Both the position numbers and the translations under genes were made by a program. The notes under the pieces were generated by a model. The model was given only the letters and a program-made list of their open reading frames with translations. It made no database searches and was not told the origin of the DNA. A stretch of 64,000 bases of DNA from Mucilaginibacter flavidus. GTDB lineage: Bacteria > Bacteroidota > Bacteroidia > Sphingobacteriales > Sphingobacteriaceae. How positions within the stretch are numbered: the stretch's first letter is position 1; every line of letters begins with the position of its first letter. The DNA is taken from NCBI RefSeq assembly GCF_024055575.1, contig NZ_JAMXOE010000019.1:62001-126000 (forward strand). The letters are read 5' to 3'. Shown here in pieces: positions 50,757-57,750 of the stretch.

Positions 50757-51140
50757 CTACACCTGGTAAATCTGCAAATTATTGCCACAAGTGTCGTCAA
50801 ACACGGCTAAAATAACCGGCCCCATTTGAGTTGGTTGCATGCTAAATTTGACACCCAGTCCTAGCAGTCTTTCGTATTCCTTTTGAGTATCGTCTACCTG
50901 GAATGCCGTAGCCGGGATGCCGGCAGCGAACAATTCCTTTTGGTACACTTTGGCCGGCTCAAAGCCCAGTGGTTCCAATACCAATTCGCAGCCGTCCTGC
51001 TCTTCCTTTGATACTACGGTGAGCCATTTATGCTCCCCCATCGGAATTTCCGTTTTTTTGACAAAGCCTAATATTTCCGTATAAAATTTAAGCGCTTTGT
51101 CCTGGTCGGTAACTGTTATGCTGCTTAGTTTTACCTTCAT
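50757..51140 (-). CDS. VOC/glyoxalase-like superfamily protein
   Basis: A 127-residue single-domain vicinal oxygen chelate protein: VTDQDKALKFYTEILGFVKK, GCELVLEPLGF, and DDTCGNNLQIYQV. The final strand carries the N-L-Q-I-Y ending usual for the family. Metal ligands are not all clear; the first His of classic glyoxalase I is replaced. Likely a small-molecule or antibiotic-type dioxygenase-like protein without certain function. Precedes the AraC gene on the same strand. Confidence 0.83.
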   Translation of the reverse strand: MKVKLSSITVTDQDKALKFYTEILGFVKKTEIPMGEHKWLTVVSKEEQDGCELVLEPLGFEPAKVYQKELFAAGIPATAFQVDDTQKEYERLLGLGVKFSMQPTQMGPVILAVFDDTCGNNLQIYQV

Positions 51141-51227
51141 TTAATTTGTGTTTTAGTTTTTAATGGTTGATGTTGCCCATCGTTACGACACAAATTTGAG
51201 TAATTATTTGTGAGAGGTATTATCCAA

Positions 51228-51434
51228 TATTGCTTTTATCGCGGCTTTATTTGCCAGGCGAAAGGCGTTGTTCCGTATAACGCCCCCTCTAAATCTCCCC
51301 CGGTTGGGGAGACTTTAGCTTCGCACGCGTTTATTTTTTTAAGTCCTTCCGCTAACCAGCGGAGAGGATTTAGGTGGGGCTAACCGTATTGCTTTTATCG
51401 CGACCTTATTTGCCACGCGAAAGGCGTTGTGCCG
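51228..51434. repeat. Element insertion with 48-bp duplication at the AraC gene end
   Basis: A 48-base stretch at 51228-51275 is repeated at 51387-51434 with four mismatches. The second copy is the 3' end of the AraC gene; the first is a displaced old end coding for GTTPFAWQIKPR-stop. Between them is a 111-base element with inverted ends (GCCCCCTCTAAATCTCCCC versus the complement of AGGATTTAGGTGGGGC), of the same family as 62210-62293. Confidence 0.8.
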
Positions 51435-51772
51435 GTTATCGTTTTGAATAACCTGGTAAAGGAAGGCACACTTTCAAAACCAACCTCGTAACAAACAGCC
51501 GCAACCGGCATGCCTGACTTCAACAACTCTTTAGCCGCAGCTACCCTTACCCGTTTTAAATGCTGGTGCGGCGTTATGCCGTAATATGTTTTGTACAACC
51601 TTATAAAGTGGAATTTGGAAATGAAGGCTTCGCCGGCGATGTCATCAAGGCTAAGGCTTTTTGTAAAATTGGTATCGATGAACTTTTTTGAGCGGATAAC
51701 CTGCGCGAGTAAATACTCTTTGGGATAAAGATTGTTGTGGAGGGATAGGACTTGTTGGTGGTAGTAGGTCAT
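51395..51772 (-). CDS. AraC-type helix-turn-helix regulator, DNA-binding domain only
   Basis: A 125-residue protein. Two helix-turn-helix motifs of the AraC/XylS domain are complete: SLDDIAGEAFISKFHFIRLYKTYYGITPHQHLKRVRVAAAKELL and PVAAVCYEVGFESVPSFTRLFKTITGTTPFAWQ. No ligand domain. It may regulate the neighbouring VOC gene. Its 3' end has been rebuilt by an element insertion with a 48-bp duplication, giving QIRSR in place of the ancestral QIKPR. The stop is next to the element. Confidence 0.9.
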   Translation of the reverse strand: MTYYHQQVLSLHNNLYPKEYLLAQVIRSKKFIDTNFTKSLSLDDIAGEAFISKFHFIRLYKTYYGITPHQHLKRVRVAAAKELLKSGMPVAAVCYEVGFESVPSFTRLFKTITGTTPFAWQIRSR

Positions 51773-51775
51773 AAA

Positions 51776-52840
51776 TCAATAAAATTCTTCCCGTATCTGT
51801 ATTAAAATATGTTCTGCTTTTTTAACGTCAGGTTGGTTGGGTAAATCTGATTCTTCGTACAGTTTCTTTATTCGTTCCATTTTTTCCTCAACCATTTGCA
51901 TAAGTGCATCAAATTCAAATTTGCCACTTCGTATTTCCAGCAAAAACTCGCGGTCATCACGGTATACTTTTACCTGTTTATAAAGCGCAATTTCCTCTGC
52001 CATATTCAACAACCTGAAAGTATGCATCATATTTTTGGCGTCGTAGCTTTTACCGTGAGACAGGGTGCTTTCATAACGCACCTGGTTACGTTGTTCTTCC
52101 CATTGTATATATTCTTTATATTCTTTGCAATAGGTTGAGTACCCGTCTTTATTAAAGGTGATGTTTGCGAGTGGCTCAATACCTGCCGGAACCGAACTTA
52201 GTTGTACGTCGTCGGCCTCATCGCTGGATACTATACCCCTAAACCATTTTCCATCGGTCAGCTGCTTTTCGCTGTATAAAAGGTAAACATTTCGAAAATG
52301 GTCGAGATTTACTAACCCGCATTGTTGCTGCTCTAAATTGTTTTCCGTCAGCCATACATTTAAAGGCATGCTGCCACTTTTGTAAATAACATAGCAGAAA
52401 TCCAAAACAGATTTTCGCGCTTTATCTACCGGTTTATTAATTTTTTTGTTGAGTCCTTTCGCCTTCTTAATTTGGGTTTGTGCATAACCGGCGAAAGTAT
52501 CGAGGCAAAGTTTTGACAAAAAATCATCCGGCCTTATTAAATCCATCAAGGGGTGGCGGTATACAACACAATTCGCCGGTGTATTCAGTAATTCCAGTAT
52601 GTTGGGGTTGTTTTTTGTCAGCAACTCCAAAAAACGCTTTATCTCAAAATATACTTCATCGTTGCTTTCATTAGCTACTTGCTCCTGGTAGTCAAAACCA
52701 TATAATTCAGCTTGTGGTAAAATAAAAATTCCTTTTTTATCCACGTCCGAGTGGGGTAAATTAAGGTTATAAGCCTGGCTGCCGCTGATACAATCCAGCA
52801 GGATAAATTGCCGTTGCAGCAAAAGTTGCGGATAGGTCAT
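51776..52840 (-). CDS. RlaP-like nucleotidyltransferase 2
   Basis: A 354-residue predicted nucleotidyltransferase of the COG3541/PF10127 group (RlaP, linked in the literature to RNA repair). The core is ISGSQAYNLNLPHSDVDKKGIFI, with G-S-x-A-Y and S-D-x-D metal carboxylates. The rest is mostly helical, as expected, with HTFRLLNMAEEIALYKQVKVYRDDREFLLEIRSGKFEF. The start overlaps the upstream relative by four bases. No RNA ligase is adjacent, so the partner is unknown. Confidence 0.78.
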   Translation of the reverse strand: MTYPQLLLQRQFILLDCISGSQAYNLNLPHSDVDKKGIFILPQAELYGFDYQEQVANESNDEVYFEIKRFLELLTKNNPNILELLNTPANCVVYRHPLMDLIRPDDFLSKLCLDTFAGYAQTQIKKAKGLNKKINKPVDKARKSVLDFCYVIYKSGSMPLNVWLTENNLEQQQCGLVNLDHFRNVYLLYSEKQLTDGKWFRGIVSSDEADDVQLSSVPAGIEPLANITFNKDGYSTYCKEYKEYIQWEEQRNQVRYESTLSHGKSYDAKNMMHTFRLLNMAEEIALYKQVKVYRDDREFLLEIRSGKFEFDALMQMVEEKMERIKKLYEESDLPNQPDVKKAEHILIQIREEFY

Positions 52841-53592
52841 TGTAAAATATATTTTCTGAATATAGCATCCAGTTCATCAGTTTGTTGATGGTTTGACGCA
52901 ACCGTGCCTATCGTCTCTTTACAATTATCGAGTGTTGTTTTCAACCAATCGCTCAAAACGGCATTGGGCCCAACTAATGTTTTTTCGTTGCTTACCTGCT
53001 TTATTTCGAGTAGCCCGTCAACAGCTTGCTGAAATTTAAGGTCATCAACCAACACCCTTAGCAAATTAAATTCCATTGGTGGCACTGTTTGGCGCTCGAT
53101 TATCCACTTACAAGCCAACGCCGACCGCAACGCATAAAAATAACGTTTCAGTTTAAGCTGTTCGCCTTGCAAATCATTATGGAGTGTGTTTAATGCCATA
53201 GCAAGGTAATGGTTACCGCAAGCGCGCAACGAAAAATATTTGGGCATCAGCTGCCTCAATTCTTCCGCAAAGCCATGGTCGTCGCGGTACACTATGGGCG
53301 ATTGCAGCCACTCGTACAAAGCACCGTTTGATTTTAAAAACAGCTTTAACACTTTTCGGATATCCCAGCCGCCGATATCGAGAACCTCGTTAACGGGTAA
53401 ATCAATTACATCTCTTATTTCATTTATTTTAAGATAATCGTCAACAGGCCTGGCGTAAATAAAGCGCACGTCATAATCACTGTCCGGCGACGGAAAGCCC
53501 CATGCCCTGCTGCCCGATTCGCAGGCGTACAGTATGCGGATGTCTTTGTCTGCTTCAAGTTCAAGAAGCTTTTGTTTGATGGTGTCGAGCAT
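52837..53592 (-). CDS. RlaP-like nucleotidyltransferase 1
   Basis: A 251-residue protein of the same COG3541 family, shorter and only distantly similar to the next gene. Core motif YACESGSRAWGFPSPDSDYDVRFIYARP with G-S-x-A-W and S-D-Y-D. C-terminal helices include KLKRYFYALRSALACKWIIERQTVPPMEF. The two genes overlap ATGA, so they are co-translated and may form a heterodimer. Known RlaP proteins sit beside RNA ligases or ADP-ribose-processing enzymes; none is here. Confidence 0.8.
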   Translation of the reverse strand: MLDTIKQKLLELEADKDIRILYACESGSRAWGFPSPDSDYDVRFIYARPVDDYLKINEIRDVIDLPVNEVLDIGGWDIRKVLKLFLKSNGALYEWLQSPIVYRDDHGFAEELRQLMPKYFSLRACGNHYLAMALNTLHNDLQGEQLKLKRYFYALRSALACKWIIERQTVPPMEFNLLRVLVDDLKFQQAVDGLLEIKQVSNEKTLVGPNAVLSDWLKTTLDNCKETIGTVASNHQQTDELDAIFRKYILQ

Positions 53593-53673
53593 AGCAGTGC
53601 AATTTACAACTTTGCACTCAACTTAAAACAGACGGCTGTGTCCCCGCAGCCGATTCCAGGTACAAGATCAAGA

Positions 53674-53727
53674 TATCGAAAAATCAAAAATCCGAAATCG
53701 AAATTCCGAAATCCGAAATCAAAATCC
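53674..53727. repeat. AATCCGAA word array before guaA
   Basis: Near-period-7 units (ATCCGAA, ATCGAA, ATTCCGAA, ATCCGAA, ATCAAA) ending at the guaA -7 element. Less exact than other arrays. Confidence 0.7.
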
Positions 53728-53735
53728 TATCTTTG
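53728..53735 (+). promoter_or_regulatory. -7 element directly at guaA
   Basis: TATCTTTG, exact TAnnTTTG match, three bases before the ATG at 53739. The transcript start would fall in the start codon region, implying leaderless guaA mRNA or a different initiation site. Confidence 0.6.
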
Positions 53736-53738
53736 CCC

Positions 53739-55268
53739 ATGCAAGAAAAAATCCTCATTCTTGACTTTGGCTCGCAGTTTACTCAACTCATTGCGCGCCG
53801 TGTCAGGGAGCTCAACATCTACTGCGAGATCCACCCATTCAATCATTTTCCCGAAGTTGACAGCAGTGTAAAAGGCATTATCCTTTCAGGTAGCCCGTAT
53901 TCGGTAAGGCAGGAAAACCCGCCCGGTTTTGATTTCGAAAAGTATCACGGTAAGCTGCCTATACTTGGCGTTTGCTACGGTGCTCAGTATATTGCGCATT
54001 TCCACGGCGGTGAAGTTTTGCCCTCAAGTACCCGCGAATATGGCCGCGCCAACCTGCAGTACATCAGTGAGCATAATCCATTGTTTAAGCTGATTTTACC
54101 GGGTTCGCAAGTTTGGATGTCACATGCGGATACAATTGCGAGTATTGCTCCCAATTTTGAAGTTATTGCCAGCACCGATACCGTAGAAGTTGCAGCCTAC
54201 CAGGTTACCGGTACACAAACTTATGCTATACAGTTTCACCCTGAAGTTACCCACAGTACCGACGGCAAGCAATTACTGTTTAACTTTTTAGTTGATATCT
54301 GTGGCTGCAAGCAGGACTGGACACCCGATTCGTTTGTTGAAACCACCATCGCCGCCCTTAAAGAAAAGCTTGGTGATGATAAAGTGGTATTGGGTTTATC
54401 AGGAGGAGTTGATTCGTCAGTGGCGGCAGTGTTGCTGCACCATGCCATCGGCAAAAACCTGCATTGCGTTTTTGTTGATAACGGTTTATTACGGAAGAAC
54501 GAATTCCAATCTGTGCTCGACTCTTACCAGCACATGGGGCTTAATGTTATCGGCGTAGATGCCAAACAACGCTTTTATGACGCCCTTGCCGGACTCTCCG
54601 ACCCGGAGAAAAAACGCAAAGCTATAGGCCGTGTATTTATCGAGGTATTTGATGACGAGGCGCACAAAGTACAGGATGTAAAATGGCTTGGCCAGGGTAC
54701 CATCTATCCTGATATTATCGAGTCGGTTTCCATTAAGGGGCCATCGGCTACCATTAAATCGCACCACAACGTTGGCGGCCTGCCCGATTTCATGAAATTG
54801 AAAGTAGTTGAGCCATTAAATACCCTGTTTAAAGACGAAGTAAGGCGTGTTGGCAAGGCTTTAGGCATCGATCCGAATATTTTAGGCCGTCACCCTTTCC
54901 CAGGCCCAGGACTGGCTATCAGGATATTAGGTGAGGTTACACCGGAAAAAGTTGCCATTTTACAGGAAGCCGATGCGATTTATATCAACAATTTGCGGGC
55001 TGCCGGTGTTTATGATAAAGTTTGGCAGGCCGGCGCCATATTTTTGCCGGTACAGTCGGTAGGTGTTATGGGCGATGAGCGTACTTACGAGAACGTTATT
55101 TGCCTTCGCGCTGTTGAATCGTTAGATGGGATGACCGCCGATTGGTGCCATTTGCCTTACGATTTACTGGCCAAAATCAGTAACGAAATTATCAATAACG
55201 TAAAAGGAATTAACCGGGTAGTATATGATATCAGCTCAAAACCGCCTGCAACTATTGAGTGGGAATAG
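53739..55268 (+). CDS. guaA: GMP synthase (glutamine-hydrolysing)
   Basis: Converts XMP + ATP + glutamine to GMP. Residues 1-200 form the class I amidotransferase with the catalytic Cys in GVCYGAQYIAHFHGG and the His-Glu of FHPEVTH; then the ATP pyrophosphatase P-loop VLGLSGGVDSSVAAVLLHHAIG; and the C-terminal dimerisation domain with RHPFPGPGLAIRILGE and YDISSKPPATIEWE. 509 residues, full length. ATG 53739 is preferred to TTG 53733. Overlaps the next gene by 44 bases. Its Cys, His and Glu triad is intact. Confidence 0.98.
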   Translation: MQEKILILDFGSQFTQLIARRVRELNIYCEIHPFNHFPEVDSSVKGIILSGSPYSVRQENPPGFDFEKYHGKLPILGVCYGAQYIAHFHGGEVLPSSTREYGRANLQYISEHNPLFKLILPGSQVWMSHADTIASIAPNFEVIASTDTVEVAAYQVTGTQTYAIQFHPEVTHSTDGKQLLFNFLVDICGCKQDWTPDSFVETTIAALKEKLGDDKVVLGLSGGVDSSVAAVLLHHAIGKNLHCVFVDNGLLRKNEFQSVLDSYQHMGLNVIGVDAKQRFYDALAGLSDPEKKRKAIGRVFIEVFDDEAHKVQDVKWLGQGTIYPDIIESVSIKGPSATIKSHHNVGGLPDFMKLKVVEPLNTLFKDEVRRVGKALGIDPNILGRHPFPGPGLAIRILGEVTPEKVAILQEADAIYINNLRAAGVYDKVWQAGAIFLPVQSVGVMGDERTYENVICLRAVESLDGMTADWCHLPYDLLAKISNEIINNVKGINRVVYDISSKPPATIEWE

Positions 55269-56475
55269 GTGGTTAACGTTTTTAATAATAGGACTATTTG
55301 CCGCCGCATGTTCGCCAAAAGTGCGGACGGTGGCTGTACAGCCTAAAAAAAACGAACCCGGTAAGCTTGTTGAGAAACCGCAGCCCGCCAATGCGGCTAA
55401 ACCAGCAGAAGCAAAAGCATCAAACATTGCTTTGCTCCTGCCTTTCGGGCTCGACCATTTGCGTGCCGGCTCACCATATACTACGGTTACTTTAAAGGAA
55501 GCAGACATTTCGCTTGATTATTATCGTGGTTTTAAAATGGCGCTCGATTCGCTTACCGGGTTGGGCTACAATTATAAACTGCAGGTGTTTGATTCAAAAG
55601 GCGAAAAGGCACAGGCGCACAGCCTTGGCCTAAATCCCGCCATCAGGGCAAGTGATTTGATTGTAGGACCGGTATTCCCGGAAGATGTCAAAGCATTCAC
55701 CAGCGCCTATCCTAACAGTCGTCAGCCTGTGGTTTCACCATTATCGCCCGCCGCCCCTGCTACTATCAAGAGCGCAGGGCTGATTACGATGATGCCGCCG
55801 CTTGAATATCACGCCTGGACTGCTGCACATTATATTAACGATAAGCTGAAACCTAAAAAGGTGTTCGTACTCAAATCTGGCTACAGCGAAGAAAACGACT
55901 ACATCATTCCGTTTAAAAAAACAATCGACAGCCTGAGCAAAAATCATATACAGGTGGTTTATGTTACAGTTATACATGGGCAACTGGGATCGCTTATTCC
56001 ACAGCTTACTGCCGGCGCGCAAAATGTATTTATAATGCCGGCAACTAACCAGCATTTTTTAACCGTCACCCTGCGCGGGCTCGACTCATTAAACAGCACT
56101 TATCCTGTGACTTTGTTTGGTCACCCCAACTGGGTTAATCTTACTTTTTTAAAGGGCGACCTTTTGCAGCGGTTGAACACCTATATCACGTCATCCGACC
56201 ACATTAACTATAAAGACCCCGGCATAATGGCCTTTGCCCGCTACTACCGGAATGGGTATCATACCGAACCTACTGATTTCGCCATTAAGGGTTTTGATGA
56301 AGGTATTTACCTTGGCCGCCTGCTGGCAACCGGTGATGTGAGAAATTTGGCTGAAAGTGACTTTACAGGTTTGCACAATAATTTCCATTTTCAGAAAAAA
56401 GCTGGCCTGGGATGGATAAATACGCACGTTGGCATTTATAAATACGTTAATTTTGAGCTGAAAAAGATAGAATGA
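55225..56475 (+). CDS. Lipoprotein with periplasmic-binding-protein fold (LpoA/LppC-like)
   Basis: A 416-residue protein. The lipobox is GLFAAAC near residue 29; a Pro/Ala/Lys linker follows, then a type I binding-protein fold: NIALLLPFGLD, DYYRGFKMALDSLTGLGYNYKLQVFDSKG, LIVGPVFPEDVKAFTSAYP, VVSPLSP, VFVLKSGYSEEN, ITSSDHINYKDPGIMAFARYYRNGYHTEPTDFAIKGFDEGIYLG. It resembles LpoA-type regulators or ABC substrate-binding proteins. The start ATG lies in guaA (44-base overlap); a TTG at 55255 is an alternative. Confidence 0.72.
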   Translation: MISAQNRLQLLSGNRWLTFLIIGLFAAACSPKVRTVAVQPKKNEPGKLVEKPQPANAAKPAEAKASNIALLLPFGLDHLRAGSPYTTVTLKEADISLDYYRGFKMALDSLTGLGYNYKLQVFDSKGEKAQAHSLGLNPAIRASDLIVGPVFPEDVKAFTSAYPNSRQPVVSPLSPAAPATIKSAGLITMMPPLEYHAWTAAHYINDKLKPKKVFVLKSGYSEENDYIIPFKKTIDSLSKNHIQVVYVTVIHGQLGSLIPQLTAGAQNVFIMPATNQHFLTVTLRGLDSLNSTYPVTLFGHPNWVNLTFLKGDLLQRLNTYITSSDHINYKDPGIMAFARYYRNGYHTEPTDFAIKGFDEGIYLGRLLATGDVRNLAESDFTGLHNNFHFQKKAGLGWINTHVGIYKYVNFELKKIE

Positions 56476-57635
56476 AGGCAATAAATCAGCTTAAAACGTT
56501 TCAGCGTATTTTGGATGAATATCCGGCAGAAACGCCACTAAGCAAATTTTTACCCGGATTTTATCGGCAAAACAAACAAATGGGCTCAACCGACAGGCGG
56601 ATTGCCGGCCGGTTGCTGTATAATTATTTCCGCCTTGGCAGGGCACTGCCAGGTACGCCGCCGGAAGAACGCCTGTTTGTAGCAGAGTTTTTATGCAATA
56701 CCCAGCTTAACTCTTTTATACAACACTTTAAACCCGACTGGGCCGGCTGCATGGGGTTCGGTACCGATGAAAAAATCGGCATTATTAAAACGGTATTCCC
56801 CGCTTTTAAGCTTGAAGATGTGTTTCCATGGACACAACAGCTATCTCCTGGCATTAATAAGGATGCATTTTTAAAATCGTTTTTTGTACAGCCCGATTTA
56901 TTTATCAGGGTAAATAAAGGCTACGAACAACAAGTAAAGATTGTATTAACTGCTGCAGAAGTTGTTTTTAAAGACGAAGGAAACAATTGCATATCGCTGC
57001 CTAACGGAACCCGATTAGAGGCACTCTTCCCCAACCAGCACTGGTTTGAGGTGCAGGATTTTTCTTCGCAACAAACAGCCCAGTTTTTTAAGCCTGCTAA
57101 ATGGGATGCCTGGTGGGATGCCTGCGCTGCATCGGGAGGCAAATCGCTGCTGCTGCATGCACAGGAGCCTACGGTGAAGCTGGTGGTATCAGATATCCGC
57201 GAATCTATCCTGGCCAATCTTGATGAACGTTTCCAGCATGCGGGCATCACTAAATACCAGAAAAAACTGCTCGACCTTACCCAAAACAATGAGCTGATTT
57301 TACACGATTACGAGTTTGACGGTATCATCCTTGATGCCCCTTGCAGCGGCTCGGGCACCTGGGGCCGCACCCCTGAAATGATTAGCCAGTTTGAAACTTA
57401 TAACATCGAGTTTTTTCAAAAGCTTCAACAGAGTATTGTACGCAACGTTGCTAAATACCTTAAACCCGGCAAGCCTTTGGTTTATATTACCTGCTCGGCT
57501 TTTAAAGCAGAGAACGAGGACATCGTAAGCTTTATGGTGAAGGAATTGGGATTAAAACTGGAGGAGCAAACTACACTTAAGGGATATGAGAACAAGGCGG
57601 ACACGATGTTTGTGGCGAGGTTGTTAGCCCCCTGA
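56472..57635 (+). CDS. RsmB/NOP-family RNA (cytosine-5) methyltransferase
   Basis: A 387-residue SAM-dependent RNA methyltransferase. DACAASGGKSLLLHAQEPTVKLVVSDIRESILANL is the SAM motif; the two catalytic cysteines are in DAPCSGSGTWGRTPE (motif IV) and ITCSAFKAENEDIV (motif VI). The N-terminal NusB-like domain is short. It acts on rRNA or tRNA, the position unknown. Start ATG overlaps the lipoprotein stop by four bases. The last codons (LAP) and TGA lie in a G/C-rich repeat. Confidence 0.88.
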   Translation: MKAINQLKTFQRILDEYPAETPLSKFLPGFYRQNKQMGSTDRRIAGRLLYNYFRLGRALPGTPPEERLFVAEFLCNTQLNSFIQHFKPDWAGCMGFGTDEKIGIIKTVFPAFKLEDVFPWTQQLSPGINKDAFLKSFFVQPDLFIRVNKGYEQQVKIVLTAAEVVFKDEGNNCISLPNGTRLEALFPNQHWFEVQDFSSQQTAQFFKPAKWDAWWDACAASGGKSLLLHAQEPTVKLVVSDIRESILANLDERFQHAGITKYQKKLLDLTQNNELILHDYEFDGIILDAPCSGSGTWGRTPEMISQFETYNIEFFQKLQQSIVRNVAKYLKPGKPLVYITCSAFKAENEDIVSFMVKELGLKLEEQTTLKGYENKADTMFVARLLAP

Positions 57636-57648
57636 TCCCTAAAGGGAA
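57627..57648. repeat. Partial G/C hairpin repeat at the RsmB-like gene end
   Basis: GCCCCCTGATCCCTAAAGGG spans the TGA at 57633-57635, a shorter copy of the 4661/6123/16311 family. The repeat supplies the stop codon. Confidence 0.65.
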
Positions 57649-57750
57649 TTTTCAATCGGTTTGAAGCTAACCTATTGATTCCTATAAGTTTTAAATACTT
57701 CAACTCAAAACAATCCGTTAAACTGCGCCTTTATACCTTAAATTCACAAC

